64,000 bases of DNA from Coffea arabica. Lineage: Eukaryota; Streptophyta; Magnoliopsida; Gentianales; Rubiaceae. The notes beneath the pieces are model-generated. The model made no database searches. It was not told where the DNA came from and worked only from the letters and a program-made list of their open reading frames with translations. Positions 30,001-42,500 of the stretch are shown piece by piece. Each line of letters begins with the position of its first letter. Position 1 is the stretch's first letter. The stretch spans positions 13,641,557 to 13,705,556 of the forward strand of contig NC_092320.1 of NCBI RefSeq assembly GCF_036785885.1. Direction: 5' to 3'. A program made the position numbers and the translations under genes.

Positions 30001-30250
30001 AGCTATTTGAATAATTTCATAAAATGCACTAATAATTTTAATAAACATTTAAACTTTACAAAAAATTTCTTTAAAAAAATGAACAAATGATCATTATAGC
30101 TAGCTTACATTATAAATAAGATTTTTAACTTACTAATATAATAGAAATAAATTATTACTATTATAAAATGTCTTGAACTACTTGTTGTATTTTTTCATAT
30201 ATCTTTAAATATTTTGTGATGGATTAATCATTTGTATTGATACTTGGAAC
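27014..30250. other. Intergenic, no recognisable gene
   Basis: The first few hundred bases are the PPR 3' UTR. From 27800 to 29300 the minus strand has several open frames of 60-90 residues (for example 28448-28639, with a charged MNKLLEVKNDSC). I recognise none, and they cannot be chained into a gene. The stretch 29490-30240 is extremely AT-rich, with a weak internal repeat around TTTATTGACTTTT (29832, 29897). Confidence 0.45.
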
Positions 30251-30251
30251 A

Positions 30252-30780
30252 GTTACAATGACGAGCAAGGATATTGGTTGGGAACATGATACACCTGTGG
30301 GTGGGAATAGAAAATTTGTGAGATGCAATTATTGTGAAAAAATAATGCATTGTGACATTACAAGATTGAAAGAGCATGTCGGTTATGTCAGAGGACAAGT
30401 TGAAGCATGTCCAAGGGCACCATGAGAATAGATGTAATAAAAATGCATCTAAAGGCTGCTAAGGCTCAAAGAGCTACAGTAAAAAAAGAAAAAAAAAAGA
30501 AGAAATATTGAACTCTCTGCAACAAGAAAATATATATAGTAATGTCAACATAGTTAGCGACGATGATGACGAAGACGTCCTTGAAATTGATGAAGAAAGT
30601 AGGATGGTGTTGGAAAAAAAAAAAACAGATGAATCAAGCAATTAGAGAGAGCCAATACTTGCAATTTGTCGAAAACAACAAAGGCATTCCACATCTGTTT
30701 TACCATTCATCTGAAAATGAGAGTGATTTTGAACCATATCGTCTTTCTATCTTGATATTAACAGGTACGAAAATATAAAG
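30252..30780 (+). pseudogene. Remnant of a hAT transposase (BED zinc finger end)
   Basis: Residues encoded at 30258-30425 read as a zf-BED domain of the plant hAT type: KDIGWEHDTPVGGN, then RCNYCEKIMHCDITRLKEHV and GQVEACPRAP, with the Cys/Cys and His positions kept. After a stop at 30423-30425, shifted frames still spell LKAAKAQRATVKKEK and EEILNSLQQENI, then an acidic DDDDEDVLEIDEES, all typical of the region after the BED finger. The hAT dimerisation domain and the rest of the transposase are absent. It is a broken fragment with several frameshifts. I could not find terminal inverted repeats. Confidence 0.8.
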
Positions 30781-31692
30781 TAATAGCATATCTTTTTAGA
30801 TGTTTGCCTTTTGTTTAATATGATTCCTTTTTATTTTTGATCGGAGATTGATCATGAAATAAGTGAAGTCATTTCAACTTGTATCAAAAATAAATCCTTA
30901 TTTTGTATTGTTAATGGTTAATATTACTTTTGCAATTATTAGTTTTAAAATTGTGTTTTGTGCTATCTTGATTCTGTTTGTGATGCCATTATATTACATG
31001 ATGAAAGATGCTTATTGTGTTTAATATGTATAAAAATAGTACATTTTACAGATTTTCTTTTATTAATTTTTATTATTTTTGTTTAGCATATTTTTTTATG
31101 CTATTCACAATTTTTAGAATATTAAATATTTCAAAATTTGTGTCTTGTTGAGACTACTACCGATATGCCGAGACAGATGTCGAACGGTTTGGGCCATGAC
31201 TTTGAACCATGGTATACACCTTTGCAAAGTTGTTTCTTAATTATTTGAGTTCCCAATTTGGATTCGGAGTGTCGAACAATTGAATTAACATTCCTGTAAG
31301 GAGCATTCATTTCTTGATTTGGAATAGGATCAAGCTTTCCTTCATTTACCCGTTTCCAGGAAGGAAAAAATTAAGTTTGTTTGTTTGCTTCATCATTGGC
31401 TCTTTTGCCTCTTTGTATTAGAAGTCTCGTTATATTTAACTAATCCTCTATAATAAGGGAATTAACATCAGTTCTCGGGAAGAAAGTTGTTTTTGCATAT
31501 GCTTATAAAACATGCTACGTAATTAACTTGGTAGAGTTATCTCACGTCTTTTACAAATTTCCTCTTCGTTGTCCTCCTTTTTCGGGTTTCTAAATATTCG
31601 AAAAAATTTAGTGATATATTAGAAAACCCTCATTGGCTGTAACCTTAAAATATCCTCTCTCTTTTCTACTGTTCTTCTCTATTGGCTTTGTC
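30781..31692. other. Upstream region of the E2 gene, no other gene seen
   Basis: AT-rich DNA between the hAT remnant and the ubiquitin-conjugating enzyme gene. In-frame sequence just before the E2 ATG is open back to 31633 but starts with TTG, so it is taken as leader. Confidence 0.45.
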
Positions 31693-32211
31693 ATGGAGCC
31701 ACAGGCAGCTCCTCCTTCACAAGCAAGCCTTCTGCTTCAAAAACAGCTCAAAGATCTTTGCAGGAATCCGATAGAAGGATTCTCAGCGGGTTTGGTGGAT
31801 GAGAGCAATATGTTTGAATGGAGTGTTACCATCATGGGGCCTCCTGGTTCACTCTACGATGAAGGCTATTTTAATGCCATTATAAGCTTTCCAAAGGATT
31901 ACCCCGTCAGCCCTCCAGCAGTGAAATTTACATCGGAGATATGGCATCCAAACGTATATCCTGATGGAAAAGTTTGCATGTCGATTCTTCATCCGCCCGG
32001 TGATGATCCATACGGCTATGAGCATGCAACTGAGCGCTGGAACCCCCTTCATACCGTTGAAAGCATAGTCCTGAGCATCATATCGATGCTTTCTAGCCCG
32101 AACGACGAGTCTCCTGCGAATGTGGATGCTGCAAAGGAGTGGAGAGGCCAGAGAGACCAATTCAAGAAGAGAGTGAAGCGTTGTGTTAGGATGTCTCAGG
32201 AGATGTTGTGA
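31693..32211 (+). CDS. Ubiquitin-conjugating enzyme E2, UBC7/13/14 (UBE2G) type, intronless
   Basis: An uninterrupted frame of 172 residues starting at ATG 31693 (MEPQAAPPSQ). It carries the complete E2 fold: the SQASLLLQKQLKDL N-helix, the HPN motif in IWHPNVYPDGK, and the active-site Cys in KVCMSILHPPG. After it comes the acidic-loop insertion (PGDDPYGYEHATERW) that marks the Cdc34/UBC7/UBE2G class. This class builds Lys48-linked chains and works in ER-associated degradation. Arabidopsis UBC7, UBC13 and UBC14 are the nearest relatives I know. From memory those genes carry introns, whereas this copy has none, so it may be a retrocopy. No frame damage is visible and all catalytic residues are present, so it could be functional. 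A poly-A remnant or flanking duplication was not found. Confidence 0.9.
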   Translation: MEPQAAPPSQASLLLQKQLKDLCRNPIEGFSAGLVDESNMFEWSVTIMGPPGSLYDEGYFNAIISFPKDYPVSPPAVKFTSEIWHPNVYPDGKVCMSILHPPGDDPYGYEHATERWNPLHTVESIVLSIISMLSSPNDESPANVDAAKEWRGQRDQFKKRVKRCVRMSQEML

Positions 32212-33591
32212 AATTATGCGTGCAGTTTAAGATATTACAGTTGATTAGGCACATACATTGAGGTTTCTTTTGCTATCTTGATAACTAAAAAGCACTACTT
32301 TGCCTTGTTTTTCTTCTATATGAATGGAGATTCTTTTGCACTTGGTTATTCTTGATATATTATGGGTTATTTATCATGTTCATGTGTATGCTGTTTCTGC
32401 TTTTCAAGTTCAAAGTTTAATTCAACAATGATAATACAATCTTGTTAATGCCCTCTCAGAGGAGCAGACCAGGTCTAAAAGTGTCTTTAACTCTGAAACG
32501 AAAAATACAGGTCCACTCGAAAGGATATAATTGAAAATCAAGAATTACTGCTAAATTCATGCCTCCTGAATAGCTAGTTTTGCATGGCTAAAGAGATCAT
32601 TGGGCTGTTCCATTTAAATAATTGACTGCATCACAATCTGTGATCAAACAATGCTGTTTTCTCTCAATCTGAATTCCTCGAAAGCCTGCTTGGATATTAT
32701 GATGAAGAAAATCTAGCCCAAGCACTACTACAGGACACAAATAGATTAGTACGCTTGAACAAAAAAAGCAGCACAATAAATGGTATCAATGATTTCTTTC
32801 TATAAACATCTCAAGTGACAGATACGTTTTAGTGCTATAGAATTACTGCAACCAATGAATTCTTTCTAAACATCTAAAGATACAGAGTATGATTTAGTGC
32901 TATAGGATTACTGCATTTGTTATTCCTATACTACAGCAGCATGGTAAGTAATGATAAATAATGGTCAGTCAGGATAGCTATACAGCACTTGCAACATCAA
33001 ACCTGATTCTTGAACCACCAGCTTCAAGCCGTCAAAAGCACAACCGGAGGCATTTTTCTTGCTCATTTGCTCCATTCCCTGGTTATCTCATTGCAGGACC
33101 AACAGAATACAAAACATGGTGGATCAATGACAGTTGATGAAAGTTGATTTGTTGTCAAAAAAGTTTTGCTCCATTTGCCTCCGTACACGCAAAGCTCTTC
33201 TGTGCTTACAGCAGTCATGTGCTACAAGTTTCAATATACTTGCATGTATGCGAGAAAGCCAGCAATTCTCTTTAGGGAACCTGAAGTACATGAAACTAAA
33301 GCTCATCCTCCCCACTTATGGAATCACCAATTCTTTGTGTCATAGCTGTCAGCAGTATCCCTGCTGAGTTTAAGAACCAATCCAGTTTGACATAGGGATT
33401 TAGCATCTGCTGCATAGAAGGAAGAAATGCAGATCTCCTTCAGGAGATAAGAGGATCACCACTATGTCCCCAATTAAATTCCCTGATTATTCACATGTCA
33501 CTGTCTGGCATGCCCCCGGTTTTCTATATGGGCAGTTGTTGCTCCATTTGAGCTTTCTCCCACATACAAGGTCCAGTTTCATTTCAACCCC
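32212..33591. other. Convergent intergenic region between the E2 gene and RpoTp, with a small tandem repeat
   Basis: It should contain the 3' UTRs of both genes. Two diverged copies of a 63-65 bp unit lie at 32788-32850 and 32853-32915, sharing TTTAGTGCTATAG and ATTACTGCA. No gene was recognised. Confidence 0.55.
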
Positions 33592-36500
33592 TCAGTTGAA
33601 GAAGTATGGTGATTTGAGTACTTCACGCAAGTCAAAGTTACCTCTTTTTGGTAGAGCAGGAAAGGTCAATGTTGGATATGATGTATGGAAGTTTTCAAGC
33701 AACTGCTGACATAATCAGAAGATTACCAGAAAGTATTCGGAAGTAAAACAAAAGAAATTTGTTTATAAAAGCAAATTCCATCCTAAATAATATGAACAAC
33801 ATATAATTTTTTCTCACCAATTTCATTCTTAGAATCACAATATTCCACTCTGAAAACAAGATGCTGCATTAGTAGAGTAAAGCATCATTCAGCCTACTGC
33901 TACATTACACGATGAACTACTTCAACTCAGATGATAGACACCAGTCTTATGGACAAGGCTCGTTATGCATGGTCACCAAAAAGTGAGCAAACTCACAAGG
34001 GAAAAGATATGTAGCAATCTCAGCAAACAAGATATGTAAACCTCTAACATGCTTACATTTTCGAGTATTGGCATGCTATAAAGCTCCACAAATTTCTCTC
34101 TCAGTATCTGGTTCATCTTGTCAACATCACACGCATGTGTCCAAAAGGAATCATGTACCCCTGCAATTACACTTTTTAAGAGATTCAAGCATTCCTGAAC
34201 ATAACCTGTTCTTTTAACTAGTATGAATGAAGCCTTGAAATTATTTGCCAAACTACAAACTTTTCGATTGCCATATTTTGGAATGTAGTAAGCAAAGAGT
34301 TCCACTGTTTAGAAATAGAGGTTAGGATTATCTCACAAGATATAAATCAAAGAAAATCCAAACCTAAAAACAAACTGAAAGCCATTAAGAACTTGTCAAT
34401 CTCGAAAACTCATACAGTGAGTGAGCCTCCTGAGCATTTTTCAATTGTCTCATTTGCTATTTATGTAGTTTATATTCACTTCATTTTTAGCTTAGTTTAT
34501 TTTGTCTTGTTTTCTAACCTTTGACTTTTACCTTTAGCTTAGTTTATTTTGTCTTGTTTTCTAACCTTTGACTTTTACCACAAATTTGGCAGTTGCAGTG
34601 ACTGATGAATCTTTCTTTATCTGCATCCTCTACCCTTTATCTGATATCACTGGTGAGCATTTAGGACTAAGCCCATCATCTTTGCATGATATATGCAAAC
34701 AGGATAACATTGTTCTTGCTCAATCTTGTATTGTGCCTTGTATCAACAGAAGTTTAAAGTTTTGGTATTAAATGAACTCAGAAGTTCTCTGTAAGCATCC
34801 ATTCATGTTGCAAGTCATCAAGGAGAAAATTCCAAGACTTCTTAATTTTGACACTCATTTTTAATCCTGCAGCATTTACAGAATCTTTTTCACCATTTGA
34901 CATTTGTCATATCAAGACCGGAAATCATGATATTCCCAGAATGTAATCCGCATATTCAAAGCGTAGTATCCTTTTCCTTAACTATTACAATTGCATAGAT
35001 AAGTCTTGTATTTCAGTTAAGCACACAAAAGATATTGTTACACCACCACTTTGCTTTTCTATTCATATAGAGATTCTTCAGTTAAGAGTAGTTACTATTT
35101 CTCCCACAATAACAGGCCATGCCTTAGCTTTTGTTTGCAGGCATTTATATGTCACTCTCTCTACAACTATAACCATCTCAAAAAAGTACTTAATACTAAT
35201 TGTAGCTTTTCTTGTATTGTTGCAAATATATCAGAACGCATACTTTTCTGGACTTATTATATTCACATAACTTGCCTAACAAACTCATCTTTGTTCTTCA
35301 AAGCACAACTGTGTAATAGCCATAGTCAAAGCAGGGGCATCACACGAGATCTTTGGAGACCATGATTTTTATAACATAACTTGTTGAACAAGCGATTTTT
35401 TTTTTTTAAATCATCCGAAGCATGCTGGTCTAATAGCAATCATGCAAACTTCTCAATTTGACTGCTGCATTATGCTGGACTATCATTTGATTATGCTTGA
35501 TGTCCTACTTGTATATGACCACTGAGCTTGAACCCACAACTCATATATCTCCTAGTTCTCCATGGCTAGCAATATTGAAGCTACTACCAAAAACAGTTGC
35601 TTCTACTTCTTGATAATAATTTTATGTCCCTCTTTTTTTGCATCCATCTGTTCACTATATTGCGTTGCTCTTGATTCGTGTTAGTTTTGTTCCAACTATA
35701 ATTTTAATCTAATGATCGTCATTATCTTAAACCCTGGAAAACAGCATTAAACTTGGAAATGTTTACCTTAATGGTTGACAACTGGGAATGGCAGATAAAG
35801 GATTAAAAGTCTAATGTAGAGTGATTCACATGGAAATTGGAACTTAAAATGTGCAACCCACGTGATTACTCAGCTCTTATTCTAGAGTTGTTAATCCTTA
35901 CCTTACTGTGATCTTGTTCCAAGAACTAGAAAACATTAAGGTAGATATTCAGCTCTTGATATTCTGTAACACTCTTGGTGTTACTCCCTTTTACACCATA
36001 TATTAGGGTGGCACTCATCCCCTCATTTAATATCAGTAAGTCCGATATCCACCAACATTTGTGGATATTGAACAAAGGAACAAGTGTCACTCTAATAGAT
36101 GGTGTAACAGGAAATTTAACACCAAGTTTGACAGAGTATCTAAACACATCCCCAAAACCTTCAGGATAACAATCAGTAAACAGGGCTAATCTATCACAGA
36201 GCCAATAAGATATATACTTTGGAGGCCTTGAGAACATACCTGCAAATTGCAATCCAGAATCTCTACAAGCAATTGCGGTCATCATCATGTGAGTACTATC
36301 CAATGAGTGCACAAAATTTGGAGGAAAAGCAGTTCTCTGTTTTCTAGCCTCAACCTAGAGTACAAGATAGTAATCTATTCATTATAATCTTAAAATTGAA
36401 TACTGAACTCAGAAATACGTCATCAAGGTGTCCAACTTATTCTTTGGAAAAGAAAACATACTGAATCACCCTCACGCTGCAATGCCAGAACCTGAAGCGA

Positions 36501-39500
36501 AGTTTTTATCTGCACATGGAGAAAGAACTGGTAACCACATAGTCACTGAATTACAGTAAGGAAATGACTCCACAGGGCTGAAACATGAAGCATTGACCTC
36601 TAGATAGTTTCTTCTTTAAAGACAGAACACAAAGGCCACTTCAGAGGGAGCAACTCACTTTTCTTGATCAGGTCAATTAAAAACCTGGTGCTAATGCGCT
36701 GTCTATCAAGGTTTATGCAGGTAAAATCATACAAATTCTTGAAATGCTATTGAATATCTTCGCACACTTTGTAAGTCATTAATGGAAGATAATCGATTAG
36801 TCATCCATTTTTTAGTCAAAATGAGGTGCCGTCCTCCTTAAATTAATAATTTACAAACATGATGCAGAATCACTCACTTGTGCCAGTCAAACATATCACA
36901 TCAGGAAGTTGCACTAAGTGGCAGATTTAATTAGGTTTAAAGGGGCCAAATTAATCAAACACTTACAATGTGCCGCTGAGATTTAAAGTATGGTTGCACA
37001 ACTGGGAGACCCAGTGGCGTTGTCCAGCGCACAGGTTGGTTTTCTGAAGCAATCACCTGCCAAATTTCCATTTATCAACTCAACGATCTTAATCGCATCA
37101 TATAGTTTAAGATGCAAATCTTACAAACCTTGGCACAGTCACCAAGCCAAACCATTATACCACGTGCTGCTTGAAACAGCTCACCAAGTGCAGCCATTGT
37201 CACCTGTAGAGAATGTCAAGATCATTTAACCAACCTATCTATGGCATCTTGTCTGCCAAGTTGTCATGCCCAAATTTACTTTTACCACTGTGGTGAAACC
37301 AAAAATATTCTCCTTAATAGTATATCAGTCAGCTTCTAATTCATCAAAATTGAAATGCACACGATGTTTCCTGCTTTTAGATTGTTTTTGAATCAAGACA
37401 CTAAGTGATGCCTCACCGTGTTGTTTATTTTCCAAACTATGTTAATACTCTCTGTTTAACCTATCATATTCAGTTATTCTACATGGTGCCCAGTCCATTA
37501 GGACATTCATTGTAAAAGCAACATAGTGTCTCTACAATATTTAATTCTCACAAAAAACGATGGCACAAATGACAATATTCTTGAAACCTACAAATGAACA
37601 TGCACAGAAATATAGAATGAATAGAGCAATAACTTGCAGGAATAGCAGGTGCCATTTTATGAATAATCTTTCAAGTAATTCTTTGATCTCCAATCATTAT
37701 AACAGTGTTGAAAAAATAAAAAGGGAGAAAAAAGACACAGCAAATTAGGGAACTTCCTATATTCTCTAAACATGAGCTTCAATTTAACTGATTGACAATT
37801 CTGCAAAGTACGTGCACGTTTATGAAGTTAATTTTACCAATTCACAAAAATATATACTTGACCATCTTTAGCAAGTTGTAGATATCTGAAAGAATGGACT
37901 GTGCATTATGGATCTGATTCTTGCAGCAGTATAAATTCCCAGAAATTCCAGGTCATTCAGGACCCAAGTGTTCTGAATATGCTCATGTTAAAAGGCAAAT
38001 TTAGTATCAACTGTAAAAGATACAGTTAAGATTCATGCAAATCTCATTGAGAATTAAATTGATTATCAAGTTTCATACATCTGAACCATTCAAATTTAAT
38101 CTTGCATGGATGTCTCGTCATGTTGGGAGATTTTCTGTTTAAAGGTAACCCGGAGGAGTAACACCTAACTGCCAGCAATATAAGCACTAAAATCTAGTTC
38201 TGAAGCTTACCTTAGCACCATAGCAAGCTGCACTGAACAGCAACCTATCATCAGTAATCAGACCCTTCTCCTGTAACCTTCTTTTGATTTGTTCACGTGC
38301 CCCAACATAAGTGACACCATATACCGATGTCATGACTGTCTGCTTCACCAGTTTCCTGTCTACCTGAAAGATTCAACAGTCACAAACTTTTTTTGAAAAT
38401 TTTGATGGAAGATTATTATTGCAGCACTAGCATCTTAAGGAAATTGAAGAATTGTTTAAAATTTGCAACTCACAGAAAAATAAATAAATAAATAAAAAGT
38501 AACCTGATCAACTAAGAGTTTGGCTATTGTAGCATTGGGATCAATTGTAGGGTCCTTTTCACTGTCTAGTCTTATAATATCATGAACCCTGAAAATCAAA
38601 ACAGTTCTGAAGAGTTATTTTGTAAAACAACCATTTAGCCTTTGGAAAAAGCTTAAATAATGAGTCATTCTCAAATGCAGACAAATTTTGAGCCCCGCAT
38701 AATTTCAAGTATACAAGGAAAATACCAGAAAAAATAGGAAGTGAAAGTTAAACTAAGCACAGAAACATAGGAATCTAACTCAGGATCCCAAAGAACAATT
38801 TGAGACATACTGTCTAAAACACAAAACTACAAAACCATCTTTGGGAAATTAAATTTTAAAACTTTGAACTAGACTAACAATGATGTTGTGCCTGAATATC
38901 GTAAAGATACAGTTCCAAAGAGTTATTTCACAAAACCATTTAGACCATGGAAAAGTGTACACTCAAAAAAAATCATTGTTTAATGTACACAAAATCAGAG
39001 CAAAGTATAATTTCAAGTTTAAAAAGGGCAAACCGCAAGAATTAGTTAGGAAATTTTCAAAGGTCAAATGCAGACATACAGGAATTTCAGAATCACAAGG
39101 ACTACTTCAGATATACTATCTCAAACACAATTTTCATCTAAATCTTTAGTAAATTGAATTTTAAAACTTTCAACCAGACTAACTATGGTGTGCCTGAATA
39201 TCATATAAATTTCAATTACGTTTAGCCAAAATATAGGAAAGATTAAACTCCAGGTTATACGCTGCTTTCCCAGATTCATAATATATATATATATATATAT
39301 ATAACTGAACACCATGAATTTAAACACTTAATCAAACAAGTATCAAGAACATAATGTCATTTATATACAAAAATTGAAATATTTTGTGATTAACATGCTC
39401 TCGAAAAATCTTTTTCTCAAGTACCTTGCAGCAATTTCAGAATAAACATCTGCAGGTTTATCTCCAGCAATTAAATTGACTGCAGCAGCTTCCATCTGCA

Positions 39501-42500
39501 CAGGTATGGTCACTTTAGTAAAAGACAGAAATGACAAAATGCTACATGCGAAAACAGATTTGCAAAATGTAGTAGTGGATTAAAGTTCACATCAACTCAG
39601 GTCAACCTATTACAGCATCACCAAACTACAAGAGAACAAAACCTGCATATTGCTACAATCTCTGGTTCACAGGAAGTTAGAATTGATTCTTTGCCTAGCA
39701 AATAAAACAAGAACATGTACTAGCTATATCAATGAAGGAGCCTAGAAATATCAAATCTGCCAACTCAGGTAAATACACTCATGGCTATATCAATTGAAGA
39801 AAAAAGAAAAATGGAAAAGCTTTCACTTGGTTGGGGGGAAGAATAATTAAGTCATTTACGAGCACAATACATCAATGGCTGAACAGAAACCATACACTAT
39901 CTTTCCCCAAAGCTGCATAGTGCTGTAGACCATTGCATGAACCATCCTAATACAGCAAAAAAGAAAAAAATCAAGTTACCAACTAACAAATTAGATTAAA
40001 TAGAAGGAAATAACGATGAAACACATTCATGGGTAAGTTGCTTCATTCCCTATCAGAACAGTTAGAAAGGATAGAGTAATTCCTCTACAATCAAAAAATG
40101 CAACCCTGCAACTAATAAAAAGATTACTAAATATACACGGGACTGTATAGACATGTACCAGTGTTTTTGCTCAAACCAGCACTTTCTTTGGAATCTCATC
40201 ATAAAAGGGATCTCATAAGTTTTTCAGAGATAAGACGACAGAAAGACAAACTAAAATCTGTTTCCAAATCACTATACATCTTTAAGTTCTCTAGAAGGAA
40301 AGGAACAGTGAAACTCTTGAAAGAAAGGAGAGGTATTGGTAAGTACAGCTTCTAATAACTAAGAACATACTGTTCCCTTTGGCAAACAAGAGTAAATGGT
40401 TAGTGTTTCTTTTTTTTCCTTTTTTTTGGGGGGGCGGGGTTTGATTGAAAATGATTTATCTTTGGATTGTGAAAGTGGTTCAATGCAGTTGGTCCTTTGT
40501 TACACCGTAGTCTACTTTTAAAAATTGGAGAATACAGTCATGTGAAATTCCACATTTAGGCATCACTTTTAGATTACCCCATTCTATCATATGGCTAAAA
40601 AAAAGTTTACTCAGTTATGGAGACTTAAAATAGTTTATAAGTGCTTCACTTTGCTTGTTTCCTTTGCTGAGGAAAGAGGACAGAAGTACCTGGTGGATTG
40701 GCAGGTGAGAGATGACAGTATGTGGTGATGAGCTCTTTAAGGCTTCTGATAGGTTCATACAAGCTGCTAAGCACTGAAAAGGATCCTCAGCCTTTAACCA
40801 CCAGCGATTTCCATTGAGAGGATTATCTGCTGAATCTAAAACTTCATTCAGGTGATTTTCCACAAAAGCTAGGCGCTGGTCATAGGAAAGCTTTTTGACA
40901 ACCCCTCCATAAAGATTTGCTAGATGTATCTTAAGCCAATACACTCCAGATTTTCCTAAAGGCCGTCCTTCTGCAAACTCCAGGAGCCCTCGACATAGAT
41001 CAGAACTGAGATGATTCAAATGTGGATGCATAGGATATGCACGGCCCCGAAAATCCAGATTGTGGGGATAATAAAAACCATCCTCATCTTTCATTTTATG
41101 AGCCACCTGCTCTGCATAAAAACTACTTACAATTTACCCATATAAATCTGCAGACTGATCTAAATTAGTACTTCTAGAAGCCAGCTAAGTGATGTGAGAG
41201 AAAACAAGATGTTATGATTTGCAGAGGGTTTCAGCGAAATTATTACATGACAGACCAGTTCCTGATATTTCCTTCCTCGAAATGGGATAATCAGTAATGA
41301 TAAAGATACTCACAGAAAGCTTGAGCTCAATGTCACATCGCTGTGAGTGCCTCTCTCGGTTGATTTTTTTTGCTTTCCTCATGTTCCATTTCCATTTTTT
41401 GATTTCTTCCGCCGCATCAGAGTGCAATTCAGGTATATGAACCTATATAAGAAGTAACAAGTTGCATAGCATCAGCAATTTCATGCTGATGAGTCCAGCA
41501 ATCAACTTGTTTTTATTCAAACATAAAACGGCACATTTGGGATAGCTTTTAAAGGATGAAAATCCATTTCAGAGGAAGTTTTTCAAACTGAACTTTAAAT
41601 CATGGTATTGTTACATTACCACCTATTTTTGGTGATATACAATTTTAAAATCTATCTAAATCCTAAAGTTCACAATTTCAGTTCAATATTTTTTGTAGAT
41701 CACATGCCAAATGCAGATAAATACTAAAATATGACCTTTTCCGTATCATTTCCATGCAGAAACTCCAATTAACTAGTTTCATTACCATTGAAATGCCTCC
41801 TGACTTTCTTGAGAAGTCCATCCAAAGGAAGCTATCTCATGTAGTTTCCGATGCAAATCCTATAAAGTGGCTTAACCACTTGTTAGACTTCTTGAATGGA
41901 CTTCCTTCGCTGAATGTGTACTTAAAAGTGCTTCCAAACATCCGTAACATCTTTAAACTCAAGGCTTAATGTTCAGCACACAGGATCTTTAAAGTATAAA
42001 GTTATGGGTCTGTGGATGAATTCATCATATAACACATATATGAACCAATCTTGCATGCTAGATATATTTAGAATGCACTTACATCATTGCGGTTTACCAG
42101 GCCAGCAATGTTGCCACCTCCTCCCCAAACAGTCTCAACCACATTCAGAATTCGTCTGTTCACTCTCCATTTGGTGTTTCCCAACGTATCTAAGGCCTGC
42201 AAATGTGTAGAAGTAAATGATCCCATAAGTTCCCTGAGCAAACAAATGTCCTCCAACTATCAGATAGGAATAAATAACCTATAAAGCTAATTGTAGCACA
42301 ATTACTGATGGCTGCAAATTCCAGACTTCATCCCAGACCACATGTAAATTGACATCCACAATTTGCACTATAAGTTAAAATCCAAAAGTTTTGAAGACAC
42401 AAACATTAAGATCCATCATGCTACATAACTTTCTTCTCAGAAGGACAAAAAGATGCCCTATAAAGGGTCAAATGATTAATTTATGGAGGATGAGAAGTCA

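Larger units (their letters stand above)
34161..36239 (-). other. RpoTp intron 17, carrying a hairpin element and a 47 bp tandem repeat
   Basis: This 2.1 kb intron separates the exon ending LQFAG from the exon starting GVHDSFW. It contains the inverted-repeat element at 35958-36140 and the tandem duplication at 34486-34579. Otherwise nothing is recognised. Confidence 0.8.

Noticed and set aside
31633..31692. Twenty-residue hydrophobic extension of the E2 enzyme
   Set aside because: It would begin at TTG. The ATG at 31693 gives the standard E2 length, so the hydrophobic stretch is leader sequence.
34486..34579. Considered as a CRISPR-like array, along with other tandem repeats
   Set aside because: Two adjacent copies without spacers, in a plant nuclear intron. 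These are simple tandem duplications.
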